In this document: positions 54,334 through 63,444 of the stretch, one piece after another
Position numbering within the stretch: the first letter of the stretch is position 1
Layout: each line of letters begins with the position of its first letter
Source: AP-15 sp963812675
Lineage (GTDB): Bacteria; Pseudomonadota; Alphaproteobacteria; ATCC43930; CGMCC-115725
Length of the DNA: 64,000 nucleotides
Assembly (NCBI GenBank): GCA_963812675.1
Contig: CAWEWR010000011.1
Location: 124,001-188,000 of the forward strand
Direction of reading: 5' to 3'
Program-made: the position numbers and the translations under genes
Notes under the pieces: model-generated
The model's input: only the letters and a program-made list of their open reading frames with translations
Told to the model about the DNA's origin: nothing
The model's database searches: none

Positions 54334-55918
54334 CGTGCTGCTCCAATGCCTTGTCGCTACGCTAGCGCTCGTTACAGGCATTTCATTGGCCAGCCGTATC
54401 GTCGAAGCGGGCGGCACGCTGGTGGTGGGCATGACCGCCGGCGATTTGCCGATCACCACCGGCAACCCCGACCAAGGGTTCGAAGGCTATCGCTTCGTTG
54501 GCTATAATCTCTACAACTCGCTGGTGCTGTGGGATTTGTCGAAATCGGACAAAGCCGCCGACATCAAGCCGGGGCTGGCAACCGAGTGGCAAATCGACGA
54601 GGGCAATCCCAAACGCTGGATCTTTAAACTGCGACAGGGCGTGAAGTGGCATGACGGCTGCGATTTCAAAGCCGATGACGTGGTCTGGAATTTGAGCCGT
54701 TCGACCAACGACAAGGCGCCCGAGTTCGACCCGTCGCAATTCGCCCAGGCGCGCTCCTATCTCGGCAATTTCGCCGGCGTGCAAAAGATCGACGACTACA
54801 CGGTGGCTTTCGACACCAAAGGGCCGGATTCACTGTTCCCCTATGAGATCAGTTATGTGCTGCTGATCAGCCCGTGCCGCGCCAAGGAGGTGAATTACAA
54901 CTGGGCCGAATATGCGCTGCGTCCATCCGGGACCGGCCCCTACCGCTATGACCGGGCAGTGCCGCACCAGCGCCTCGAATTCGTGCCGAATACGCAGTAT
55001 TGGGACAAGACCCGGGTGCCAAAGCAGGACCGGCTGGTGCTGATCCCGATGCCGGAAGCCTCGACCCGCACTGCGGCATTGCTGTCCGGTCAGGTGAACT
55101 GGATCGAGGCGCCGTCACCGGACGCGATCGACCGACTGAAATCCGCCGGCATGCAGATCGTGACCAAGATCTATCCGCACAACTGGACCTATCAGCTCAA
55201 TTTCGTCAAGGGCCCGTTCGCTGACAAGCGCGTGCGGCAGGCGGCGAACTACGCGCTCAACCGCGAGGACATGAAGGAGCTGCTCAATGGGCTGATGCTG
55301 GAGGGCTACTCCACGGTTCCGCCGTCGACGCCCTATTACGGGGACCCTCTCCTCTACAAATACGATCCGGACAAGGCCAGCGCGCTGTTGAAGGAGGCAG
55401 GCTGTCTGCCGTGCAAGGTAACCTTCGCGATTTCCACCTCAGGCTCCGGCCAAATGCAGCCCTTGCCGATGAACGAGCTGGTGAAGTCGCAGCTCGATGC
55501 CGCCGGTTTCGAAGTAAAGCTCGAAACGATGGATTGGAATGCGCTGCTGCAATTGACGCGGGCCGGGGTAGACGATTACCCGCAGATCAATGCGATCAAT
55601 GTCAGCCGCCAGACCCAGGACCCGTTCAACGCGCTGATCCGCCACGTCTGGACCGCGCAATGGGCGCCCAAGGGCAGCAATTGGGGCCATTACGGCAACC
55701 CCGCGGTCGACAAATTGGTCGAGCAGATCTTCGGCGAGTTCGACTCCGCCAAACGGCTGGCCTTGCTGACCAAGCTCAACGAGACGATGAACGAAGAGGC
55801 GGCGCTGATCTTTGTCGCGCACGACCTCAACCCGCGAGGGCTGTCGCCGAAGGTGCATGGCTTTGTGCAGGCGCAGAGCTGGTTCCAAGATCTGACGCCG
55901 GTTTCTGTCGACCCATGA
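54272..55918 (+). CDS. Peptide/nickel-type ABC transporter binding protein 2
   Basis: 548 residues from the ATG at 54272. The first 21 residues (MALENFLILRRLRSSRLEGR) are encoded by an inverted-repeat element; the signal peptide proper begins at a GTG at 54335 (VLLQCLVATLALVTGISLAS). The mature part is SBP_bac_5 with the same signature order as its upstream paralogue (TLVVGMTAGDLPITTGNPDQ, HDGCDFKADDVVWN, RPSGTGPYRYDRAVPHQRLE). It precedes the permease genes by 10 nt. Confidence 0.87.
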   Translation: MALENFLILRRLRSSRLEGRTVLLQCLVATLALVTGISLASRIVEAGGTLVVGMTAGDLPITTGNPDQGFEGYRFVGYNLYNSLVLWDLSKSDKAADIKPGLATEWQIDEGNPKRWIFKLRQGVKWHDGCDFKADDVVWNLSRSTNDKAPEFDPSQFAQARSYLGNFAGVQKIDDYTVAFDTKGPDSLFPYEISYVLLISPCRAKEVNYNWAEYALRPSGTGPYRYDRAVPHQRLEFVPNTQYWDKTRVPKQDRLVLIPMPEASTRTAALLSGQVNWIEAPSPDAIDRLKSAGMQIVTKIYPHNWTYQLNFVKGPFADKRVRQAANYALNREDMKELLNGLMLEGYSTVPPSTPYYGDPLLYKYDPDKASALLKEAGCLPCKVTFAISTSGSGQMQPLPMNELVKSQLDAAGFEVKLETMDWNALLQLTRAGVDDYPQINAINVSRQTQDPFNALIRHVWTAQWAPKGSNWGHYGNPAVDKLVEQIFGEFDSAKRLALLTKLNETMNEEAALIFVAHDLNPRGLSPKVHGFVQAQSWFQDLTPVSVDP

Positions 55919-55928
55919 TCCGCTGGCC

Positions 55929-56885
55929 GTGATCCGCTACATTCTCCGTCGCATCTTGTATGCGATCCCGATCGCGTTCGGGGTCAGCGTCGTCTGCTTT
56001 TCGCTGGTCTACATCGCGCCAGGAGACCCGCTGCAGACCGTAATGCCGCCCGATGCAACCGCCGAGACGATTGCCATCGTCAAGCACGCCTACGGCTTCG
56101 ACAAGCCGCTGCCGGTCCAGTTTCTGATTTGGCTCGGTCGCGTGGTGACCGGTGACTTTGGCGTCTCGATCGCCACTCGCCGGCCGGTGTTTCTCGAAGT
56201 TTCCGAGGCGCTGGCCAATACCGCGCTCCTCGCTATGTTTGCGGTACCGCTCGCCTTTTTCGCCGGCTATGTGATGGGCGCGGTCGCCGGCTCTTTTGCC
56301 GGCCGCTGGGTCGACCGCGTGGTGACCGGCGCGGCGGTGGTAGGCGTCAGCCTACCGAATTACTGGTTCGGCATCGTGCTCGTCATCGTCTTCGCGGTCG
56401 AATACATGCTGCTGCCGGCGACCGGGATGGGCCCGAACGGTTCGACCGGCTTCAGCCTTTTGCAATGGAGCAACGTCCAGTTCCTGATATTGCCGGTGAT
56501 CACCTTGGCGATGATCCCGATCGGCATTCTCGCACGCACGACCCGGGCCGCAGTGGCGGAGGTGCGCAACCAGGAATTCGTGCAGACGTTGCGCGCCAAG
56601 GGTCTGTCGGAATGGGCGGTGACCCGTCACGTGCTGAAGAACGCGATGCCGCAGGTCATGGCGGTAATGGGGCTGCAATTTGGCTACCTGCTCGGCGGCT
56701 CGATCCTCGTCGAGACCGTGTTCACCTGGCCGGGCAGCGGCTTTCTGCTGAGCAAGGCGATCATCAACCGCGACGTGCCGGTACTGCAAGGCACGATCCT
56801 GGTATTGTCGCTGGTCTTTGTCGCCACCAACCTCGTCGTCGACCTGCTGCAATCGCTGATCGACCCCCGGATCCGGCGCGGCTGA
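55929..56885 (+). CDS. dppB: ABC transporter permease, DppB-type
   Basis: 318 residues from a GTG. MIRYILRRILYAIPIAFGVSVVCF and VSLPNYWFGIVLVIVF, then the EAA loop EFVQTLRAKGLSEWAVTRHVLKNAMPQ. Six helices. Inner-membrane subunit paired with DppC. Confidence 0.92.
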   Translation: MIRYILRRILYAIPIAFGVSVVCFSLVYIAPGDPLQTVMPPDATAETIAIVKHAYGFDKPLPVQFLIWLGRVVTGDFGVSIATRRPVFLEVSEALANTALLAMFAVPLAFFAGYVMGAVAGSFAGRWVDRVVTGAAVVGVSLPNYWFGIVLVIVFAVEYMLLPATGMGPNGSTGFSLLQWSNVQFLILPVITLAMIPIGILARTTRAAVAEVRNQEFVQTLRAKGLSEWAVTRHVLKNAMPQVMAVMGLQFGYLLGGSILVETVFTWPGSGFLLSKAIINRDVPVLQGTILVLSLVFVATNLVVDLLQSLIDPRIRRG

Positions 56886-57137
56886 TATTCAATGTCTTGG
56901 CTGCCAAACACGCCGGGTGATCAAAGGGCAAGCCCCTCTCTGCCCTTCAGGGGGGAGAGGGAGGAGCCCGTCGCGCGTAAGCCGCAAGCCCACGGGCTTG
57001 ACCCGTGGGGACGGGAGGGTGAGGTGGGCGCCGCCGGGGACGAGCTCATTGGCCCCCCTCACCCTACCCTCTCCCCGGCCAGCGGGGGGAGAGGACAAAG
57101 AAGTGGGGCTGCGCCCGAGCTCGCAAAGCCAACCGCA
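56886..57137. repeat. Repeat-rich gap between the permease genes
   Basis: No gene. The 250 bp hold several GC-rich palindromes (for example cccctctctgccc/ggggggagaggg around 56935-56970, agcccacgggctt near 56990, and a cctctccccgg/ggggagagg pair around 57065-57105). They resemble intergenic REP-like clusters and separate dppB from dppC in an otherwise tight operon. Confidence 0.6.
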
Positions 57138-58046
57138 ATGACCGACACGGTTGTTCTCGACCAGCCGAGGGACGCCTTCGAAGAACAGGCGATCCCGGCG
57201 ACCCGGATCCGCGGTTACTGGCAGTCGGTGTTCTATCGGTTGCGGCACGACCCGGTTACGCTCTTTTTTGCCGCGATCGTGCTGCTGATCGTGTTGGCGG
57301 CGATTTGCGCGCCGTTTATCGCGCCGTTCGATCCGTTCAAGGAAAGCATCGTCGGCCGGTTGAAGCCGTTTGGCTGGCGCGGCCATCCGCTGGGCACCGA
57401 CGAATTGGGCCGCGACATGCTCTCTCGCCTCATCTATGGCGGCCGCGTGTCGTTGATGATGGGCGTCGTGCCGGTGCTGATCGCCTCGCTGGTCGGCGGC
57501 CTGCTGGGTGTCGTCGGCGGCTTTGTCGGAGGGCGCACGAATACGGCGATCATGCGCACGATGGACGTGTTCTACGCGTTCCCATCGGTATTGCTGGCGG
57601 TCGCGATCGCCGGGGCGATGGGCGGCGGCATGGCCAACGGGATGCTGGCGCTCACCCTCGTTTTCATCCCGCCGATGTGCCGCGTCGCCGAGACTGCGAC
57701 GACGCAAATCCGCGCGCTCGACTTCATCGAGGCCGCGCGCGCCAGCGGCGCCCGCACGACGACGATCATCCGCTACCACGTGCTCGGCAACGTGCTGGGA
57801 CCGGTGTTCATCTATGCCTCGTCACTGGTCAGTGTCAGTATCCTGTTGGCCTCGGGTCTGTCGTTCCTCGGCCTCGGCGTGCGGCCGCCGGTGCCCGATT
57901 GGGGACTTATGCTCAGCACGTTGCGCCAATCGATTTATGTCGTTCCTTTCGTCTGCGCGCTGCCGGGCCTGGCGATCTTCATCACATCGATCTGCTGCAA
58001 TCTCGTCAGCGACGGATTGCGCGCAGCGATGGACGTGCGGATGTAG
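57138..58046 (+). CDS. dppC: ABC transporter permease, DppC-type
   Basis: 302 residues from the ATG at 57138. Helix 1 is LFFAAIVLLIVLAAICAPFI. HPLGTDELGRDMLSRLIYGGRVSL is the DppC signature, and the EAA loop is DFIEAARASGARTTTIIRYHVLGN. Partner of DppB. Confidence 0.92.
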   Translation: MTDTVVLDQPRDAFEEQAIPATRIRGYWQSVFYRLRHDPVTLFFAAIVLLIVLAAICAPFIAPFDPFKESIVGRLKPFGWRGHPLGTDELGRDMLSRLIYGGRVSLMMGVVPVLIASLVGGLLGVVGGFVGGRTNTAIMRTMDVFYAFPSVLLAVAIAGAMGGGMANGMLALTLVFIPPMCRVAETATTQIRALDFIEAARASGARTTTIIRYHVLGNVLGPVFIYASSLVSVSILLASGLSFLGLGVRPPVPDWGLMLSTLRQSIYVVPFVCALPGLAIFITSICCNLVSDGLRAAMDVRM

Positions 58047-58049
58047 CGG

Positions 58050-59084
58050 GTGAGTTCACTGGTCCATGATCCGCGCGACCGCGGCGGCCCGCAGCAGCCG
58101 ATGCTGATCGCCGGTGACCTGCGCAAACATTTCCCGGTGAAGGGCAGCGGCGGCAAATCGGTCCAGGCGGTGGACGGCGTATCGTTTACGGTCGGCAAGG
58201 GCGAAACGCTCGGCGTCGTCGGCGAGTCGGGCTGCGGCAAATCCACCCTCGCCCGGTTGATGTTGCATCTCGTGAAGCCCGACGCAGGTGAGCTCGTGTT
58301 CGATGGCGATCCGGTCGGCGTCTCTCCTGGTATTGCCGTCGATGCGCTGCGCCGTCAGGTGCAGATGGTGTTCCAGGATTCATACTCCTCGCTGAACCCA
58401 CGCATGCCGGTCCGCGATTCCGTCGCCTTCGGCCCCTTTGTGCAGGGCAAGAACAAGAACGAGGCGCGCCATATCGCTGGCGAGATGCTCGTCAAAGTTG
58501 GGCTCGATCCCGGACTCTTCGGGCCGCGCTATCCGCACGAGCTGTCGGGCGGCCAAAAGCAGCGGGTCAACATCGCCCGCGCCCTGGCGACCGGGCCGCG
58601 GATGGTGATCCTCGACGAGCCGGTCTCCGCGCTCGACAAATCGGTCGAGGCGCAGGTGCTTAACCTGCTGCGCGCCCTCAAGCGCCAGTTCAATCTGACT
58701 TACGTGTTCATCAGCCACGATCTGAACGTCGTCCAGTACATCAGCGATCGAGTGCTCGTGATGTATCTCGGCCGCGTCGTCGAGATCGGCCCGATCGAGG
58801 CGATTTTCGAGCGGCCGTTGCACCCTTACACGCGCGCGCTGCTCGCCTCGCGCCCTTCGATGGACCCGGCTCGGCGTATCGAGGAGCCGCCGATTACCGG
58901 CGATCCGCCCAACCCGATCGACCCGCCTTCCGGCTGCCGCTTTCACACCCGCTGCCCGTTCGCCGAGAGGGTGTGCGAGACCACCGATCCGGCGCTCAGC
59001 CCGTCGCAGGGACCGCAATCGCATATAGCGGCATGCCATATGCGCGATCCGTTGTCCGGCCACAGTGGATATGGGCCGGTCTGA
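58050..59084 (+). CDS. dppF: ABC transporter ATP-binding protein, DppF-type
   Basis: 344 residues from a GTG. Walker A GESGCGKSTLAR, Q-loop MVFQDSYSSLNPRM, signature LSGGQKQRVNIARAL, Walker B MVILDEPVSALD, H-loop FISHDLNVV, and the C-terminal oligopeptide-transporter Cys region CRFHTRCPFAERVC. Complete ATPase. Confidence 0.92.
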   Translation: MSSLVHDPRDRGGPQQPMLIAGDLRKHFPVKGSGGKSVQAVDGVSFTVGKGETLGVVGESGCGKSTLARLMLHLVKPDAGELVFDGDPVGVSPGIAVDALRRQVQMVFQDSYSSLNPRMPVRDSVAFGPFVQGKNKNEARHIAGEMLVKVGLDPGLFGPRYPHELSGGQKQRVNIARALATGPRMVILDEPVSALDKSVEAQVLNLLRALKRQFNLTYVFISHDLNVVQYISDRVLVMYLGRVVEIGPIEAIFERPLHPYTRALLASRPSMDPARRIEEPPITGDPPNPIDPPSGCRFHTRCPFAERVCETTDPALSPSQGPQSHIAACHMRDPLSGHSGYGPV

Positions 59085-59085
59085 G

Positions 59086-60117
59086 ATGACATTGGCCGAG
59101 GTGCGCGACCTCTCGGTGCGCTTTGTGACCCGGGAGGCGACGGTGCACGCCGTGAATGGCGTCAGCTTCACGGTCGAGCCCGGCAAGGTGCTGTGCATTC
59201 TTGGGGAATCGGGCTCGGGTAAGAGCGTAACCTTGCGCGCATTGATGCGTCTGCTGCCGCCCCGGCGCACGCGTATCGAGGGCGAGGTGCTCATCGACGG
59301 GCAGAATGTGCTGGCAATGTCCCCGCGCGCGTTGCGCGACCTGCGCGGCGGCCTGGTGGCGATGATTTTCCAGGAGCCGATGACGGCGCTCGACCCGGTC
59401 TACACGATCGGCCGGCAAATCGGCGAGGCGGTGCGACGCCATACCGGGGTCGGCCCAAATGTAGCGCGCCAGCGCGCCTTGGAGCTGTTGGAGCTGGTGC
59501 GGATCCCGTCCCCGGAGCGGCGGCTCGATGCTTATCCGCACGAATTGTCGGGTGGCCTGCGCCAGCGGGCGATGATCGCGATGGCGCTGTCGTGCAATCC
59601 CCGCTTGCTGCTGGCGGACGAGCCGACCACAGCGCTCGACGCGACGGTGCAGGTTCAAGTCCTAATTCTACTCCGCCGGCTCCAGCGCGAGCTGGGTATG
59701 GGTATGATTTTTGTCACGCACGATCTCGGGGTCGCTTCCGAAATCGCAGATACGATTGCGGTCATGTATGCCGGGCGCATCGTCGAGAGCGGACCGGTAA
59801 CCCAGATTTTGAGTTCACCGGAACATCCCTATACTGCCGGCCTCCTCGCCTCGACCGTGCACGGTCAGCCGCGCGATCGCGACATCGACGCGATCCCCGG
59901 CAGCCCGCCCGACCTCCGTCGCCTGCCGCAGGGCTGCAGCTTCGCGCCACGGTGTCCGCGGCGCATGGCCGACTGCCGCGTCGTGGTGCCCCAACCGCGC
60001 TTTCCCGCGCCCGGTCGCATGGCCGCGTGTCACGCGGTCGCGGAATGCGTTCCGCCAACCCAGGTCACGAAGAGCTCGACCGAGTCGGGGCCGAGCCTGG
60101 CCACTTCGGCTTGTTGA
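59086..60117 (+). CDS. dppD: ABC transporter ATP-binding protein, DppD-type
   Basis: 343 residues from the ATG at 59086, two bases after the previous stop. Walker A GESGSGKSVTLRA, Q-loop MIFQEPMTALDPVY, signature LSGGLRQRAMIAMAL, Walker B LLLADEPTTALDATV, H-loop FVTHDLGVASE, Cys-rich tail CSFAPRCPRRMADC. In-frame starts at 59065 and 59071 also exist. Closes the transporter operon. Confidence 0.92.
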   Translation: MTLAEVRDLSVRFVTREATVHAVNGVSFTVEPGKVLCILGESGSGKSVTLRALMRLLPPRRTRIEGEVLIDGQNVLAMSPRALRDLRGGLVAMIFQEPMTALDPVYTIGRQIGEAVRRHTGVGPNVARQRALELLELVRIPSPERRLDAYPHELSGGLRQRAMIAMALSCNPRLLLADEPTTALDATVQVQVLILLRRLQRELGMGMIFVTHDLGVASEIADTIAVMYAGRIVESGPVTQILSSPEHPYTAGLLASTVHGQPRDRDIDAIPGSPPDLRRLPQGCSFAPRCPRRMADCRVVVPQPRFPAPGRMAACHAVAECVPPTQVTKSSTESGPSLATSAC

Positions 60118-60783
60118 TCCTTTGGCGCGCTGCGCTCCGCTGGCCGCCGCTGGCGTGACGCACAAGTTCTGGGAATAAGGCGCCGGCAGATACGTTAATA
60201 GCTTTCGAAGCATCCAGTACCGCCACAGCTCTTCTGGGTGGAATGACGAGTTGCCCCGCAGGCGCTGGTGCGGTCGCAGTGAGCGAGGCTGCGCTGAGGA
60301 TCCCTGTTAATAGCCACCTCCTTTCTTCCGCGCCCGGGCCGACGACTGCGAGTGGGAGCTGCGCCGGTTATCAACCAAACCGGCGCCGGTTTTCCAGACC
60401 AGCCCGAAGTAAGCGCATCAAATGCATCGCGCGAAAAATTTTCTGAAACACATGCCCTCCAACACGATTAATTCGTATAGGAGTCGGAAGAAATCGTGCG
60501 GGGAAAGGCCCAGTCCAATGGACTAGCGGAATGAGGATACCTTTGTCCACAGGTCGTTCGATGGTGGTTCGGAAAAGATCGCCGGTGGGGCCCGTTATCC
60601 GCGGGACGGCTAGCTGACGCCCATAGAGTATTAAAGTCGCGCCCTAGGGCGTCAGTTACATACAGAGTTGGTTCGATTAGACAAAGTTTTATCGGATGTG
60701 TGACGCAGGTCACACTTCTCGATCGCGCGATGTCCGAATGATCGCGAGGCGTACGGTCGTGAGTCACGAAAAGGAGGGGGTCG
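60118..60783. other. Non-coding region
   Basis: About 660 bp between the transporter operon and the candidate ORF upstream of ctrA. Open frames on both strands here do not resemble proteins. No tRNA or clear palindrome was found. Confidence 0.4.
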
Positions 60784-61104
60784 ATGTGTCCGGTGCTTGA
60801 GTTTCTGACGCGGCGAACCCCGGAGACAAGTATAGCTGGAATTGGAACAAGCCGGTCTTTTCCAACGGCAGTCCAGCAATCGGGTGAAACTGACTGCAAT
60901 GGTGGAACGATTGCGAGGCCAATGGCAGAAGCCGCAAGGGATGCTTCATCAGTAATCCCGCAGAAGGCCCGGGCAGCGCTCCTGCATGATGCCTGCACGG
61001 TCGGTCCCCCAGTCAACCCAGGGCAATCGATCTCCACTCGGTTCGCGATCTCGCGATCGCGAGTTCAACACTTCGGAATTACCAGTAAACGACTTGTTAA
61101 CTAA
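60784..61104 (+). CDS. Doubtful ORF with a strong ribosome site
   Basis: AAAAGGAGGGGG lies directly upstream of the ATG at 60784, opening a 106-codon frame that starts MCPVLEFLTRRTPETSIAG. The sequence matches no family and the composition is not convincing. Another frame contains DKYSWNWNKPVFSNGSPAIG, which looks more protein-like, so the region may be a frameshifted gene. Low confidence. Confidence 0.25.
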   Translation: MCPVLEFLTRRTPETSIAGIGTSRSFPTAVQQSGETDCNGGTIARPMAEAARDASSVIPQKARAALLHDACTVGPPVNPGQSISTRFAISRSRVQHFGITSKRLVN

Positions 61105-61127
61105 TTCTGGTAATTCTGATTAACCAA
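61096..61127 (+). promoter_or_regulatory. AT-rich site upstream of ctrA, possible CtrA half-sites
   Basis: GTTAAC (61096-61101) and GATTAACCAA (61118-61127) flank a direct repeat of AATTCTG. TTAACCAA differs by one base from the TTAACCAT CtrA half-site, and CtrA often regulates its own gene. The exact TTAA-N7-TTAA form is not present. Confidence 0.35.
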
Positions 61128-61168
61128 GGCCAGCCGGCGTGACAACCGGCCGAAACCCGGAGGTTCTA

Positions 61169-61918
61169 ATGCGCGTGCTTTTAGTCGAGGACGATGCACA
61201 AACCGCAGCCAGCATCAAAATGCTGCTGATTAATGAGAATTTTATTTGTGATACAACAGATCTCGGCGAGGATGGGCTAGAGATCGGCAAACTTTACGAT
61301 TACGATATCATTCTCCTCGATTTAATGTTGCCGGACATCGACGGCTATGAGGTGCTCCGACGCCTGCGGGCCGCGAGGGTCAGTACGCCTATTCTGATCC
61401 TCTCGGGCCTGGCCGAGCTCGACCACAAGATTAAGGGGCTGGGGTTCGGCGCCGACGACTTCCTGACGAAGCCCTTTGATCGGCGGGAGCTGATCGCGCG
61501 CATACAGGCGATCGTGCGCCGATCGAAGGGCCACTCTGAATCGACAATCCGGACCGGAAAGCTGGTCGTCAATCTCGACACCCGTGTCGTCTCGGTGGAC
61601 GATCAGCCCGTGCACCTCACCGGTAAAGAATACGGAATCCTCGAGCTGCTCAGCCTGCGCAAGGGCACGACCTTGACGAAGGAGATGTTTCTCAATCACT
61701 TGTACGGCGGCATGGACGAGCCGGAGTTAAAGATCATCGACGTTTTTGTCTGCAAGCTGCGTAAAAAGCTCGCCCAGGCCACCGGCGGCAGCCATTACAT
61801 CGAGACGGTATGGGGCCGCGGCTATGTTCTGAGGGATCCGATGCCGCTGCCCAGCACTCCGACAGCCAGTGCCAGCGCCGACATTTCGGCCGCGCGCCGC
61901 AACACGGCAGCAGCCTAG
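61169..61918 (+). CDS. ctrA: Cell-cycle response regulator CtrA
   Basis: 249 residues from the ATG at 61169 (GGAGG upstream). Receiver domain MRVLLVEDD with phospho-acceptor Asp51 in ILLDLMLPDIDGYEVL and Lys in DDFLTKPF. The OmpR-type DNA-binding domain contains LTGKEYGILELLSLRKGTTLTKEMFLNHLYGGMDEPELKIIDVFVCKLRKKL, nearly identical to known CtrA. Controls cell cycle or motility genes; phosphorylated through CckA-ChpT. A 25-residue Ser/Ala-rich tail is extra. Confidence 0.96.
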   Translation: MRVLLVEDDAQTAASIKMLLINENFICDTTDLGEDGLEIGKLYDYDIILLDLMLPDIDGYEVLRRLRAARVSTPILILSGLAELDHKIKGLGFGADDFLTKPFDRRELIARIQAIVRRSKGHSESTIRTGKLVVNLDTRVVSVDDQPVHLTGKEYGILELLSLRKGTTLTKEMFLNHLYGGMDEPELKIIDVFVCKLRKKLAQATGGSHYIETVWGRGYVLRDPMPLPSTPTASASADISAARRNTAAA

Positions 61919-61944
61919 CGGTCCGGATGAGCTAACCCGGGTCC

Positions 61945-62676
61945 CTACCGGGGAATGACCACCCCGAGCCGGACCCGTCCGGGCTCCACGGTCGCGATCA
62001 AAGAGCGCTCGAGCGCTTTGGCGAGCAGCCCTGCAAAATAGGGCTGCACCGTCCGAGCGGTGAGATCGGCGACGGGCGTTATGAGCATCAGCGCCTCGCG
62101 CGCTGCAGCAGACAGAGCGGCGGGCTCCCCGACCGCTTCGAGGCTGAGCGGGCTGTCGGTCAGAATCAGGCGACCGCCGCGCGGCAACGCATCGGCACCG
62201 ACCGAAAGCAGATTGCAGGCCAGCTTCTGCCAGTCGGGCGACAGCATCCGGATGGCCTCGGCATAATCGCCTATGATGTTGGTCGTTGCCAAAAAGCCCG
62301 TAGCGATCTCGTGCGGCGGTGGGCCTGCGATCGCGGAGCCCGAGCTGAACCCGTAAGCAAACCGGTAGAATTGCAGCCGGAAGCGGGCGCGGCGCGCACT
62401 CTCGCCGACCAGTGCGACGGCATCGTGCAGGAAAGCCGGGTTGGGCGACGACCCGAGACCAGGATCCTCCTCGGAGAGCAGTTCGACCCCGTTGTTGATC
62501 GCGGCGATGGGCCCGCTTAACTCATGACAAAGGCGTGCCGACAGCAGTTCCACGACCCGCAAATCGATCGTGCCGGTCGAAGCGGCATACCGATTATCGG
62601 GTGAAAAAGATGAGGGCTCGATAGCGTCGACGACAGCCGTTTGCGGTCTGAAAGGGTCTAAACCGTCCCGGGCCAT
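61945..62676 (-). CDS. chpT: Histidine phosphotransferase ChpT
   Basis: 243 residues. The DHp-like helix VVELLSARLCHELSGPIAAINNGVELL carries the phospho-His in LCHELSGP, followed by a degenerate ATPase-like domain (LACNLLSVGADALPRGGRLIL). ChpT receives phosphate from CckA and passes it to CtrA and CpdR. Convergent with ctrA, 26 nt between stops. The first 35 residues are not conserved. Confidence 0.85.
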   Translation of the reverse strand: MARDGLDPFRPQTAVVDAIEPSSFSPDNRYAASTGTIDLRVVELLSARLCHELSGPIAAINNGVELLSEEDPGLGSSPNPAFLHDAVALVGESARRARFRLQFYRFAYGFSSGSAIAGPPPHEIATGFLATTNIIGDYAEAIRMLSPDWQKLACNLLSVGADALPRGGRLILTDSPLSLEAVGEPAALSAAAREALMLITPVADLTARTVQPYFAGLLAKALERSLIATVEPGRVRLGVVIPR

Positions 62677-62814
62677 CTGCGATCATCCGCACAGGCTGCA
62701 AAGCCCTCCTGGTATCACCGCAAGCGTCAGTCTGCCGTCCAGAATTGGACCCACGTTTCCCCAACTGCCCGACGAAAAATCACCTCGTCTTCCTCAACCC
62801 GATTGCGACGGCAT

Positions 62815-63444
62815 TTAGGTCGCGGGGGCTCGGTCGCTTTCGGTGGCGAGGAGCGCCGCGGCGGTCGCGAGGTCTTCCGGCCGGTTGGCATTGAAGAACG
62901 GGTCTACCGGCTCGCTGGCGAAAGGGACGGTCGCGAGGCGATGGCGCGCCGTCCACACATCGACCTTGCGGACCGTTTCGTCCACGATCGCGTGGCGCAG
63001 ATCTTCGCGCAGCCGCACCGGCCAGAGGCCGATCACCGGATGCGGCTGACCGGCGGACGCTGCGCAAGCGAGGTCCGCGCCGGATTTTTCAATACCGCTG
63101 ACGAGCTGCGACACGAGATCTCTCGGCAGGAACGGTGCATCGGTTGCGACGCTGACGACATAAGTACAATCCGGTCGGTGCCCAGCCGTCCAGTCCAGTC
63201 CCGCCAGCACCCCGGCCAGCGGCCCGGCATAATCGGGAACGCTGTCCGGCACTACCGGAAGGCCGAAGCTTGCAAACCGGGCGGGATCGCCGTTAGCGTT
63301 GAGCACGAGCGTTTCGACCTGCGGCCGCATCCGCTCGATCACCCGCTCGAGCAGCGGGACTCCGCCGATCAGGCGCAACGCCTTGTCGCCGCCGCCCATG
63401 CGGCGGGACTGCCCGCCGGCGAGCAACAGACCGACAATTTTCAC
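62815..63444 (-). CDS. mobA: Molybdenum cofactor guanylyltransferase MobA
   Basis: 209 residues from a GTG at 63444. MKIVGLLLAGGQSRRMGGGDKALRLIG is the nucleotide-binding start; later SVATDAPFLPRDL and HPVIGLWPVRL match MobA. Adds GMP to molybdopterin to form the guanine dinucleotide cofactor. Overlaps the fdhD stop by 4 nt, so the two are coupled. Confidence 0.93.
   Translation of the reverse strand: MKIVGLLLAGGQSRRMGGGDKALRLIGGVPLLERVIERMRPQVETLVLNANGDPARFASFGLPVVPDSVPDYAGPLAGVLAGLDWTAGHRPDCTYVVSVATDAPFLPRDLVSQLVSGIEKSGADLACAASAGQPHPVIGLWPVRLREDLRHAIVDETVRKVDVWTARHRLATVPFASEPVDPFFNANRPEDLATAAALLATESDRAPAT

Noticed and set aside
60468..61037. 189-codon minus-strand frame before ctrA
   Set aside because: No recognisable domain and inconsistent composition; overlaps other equally weak frames.
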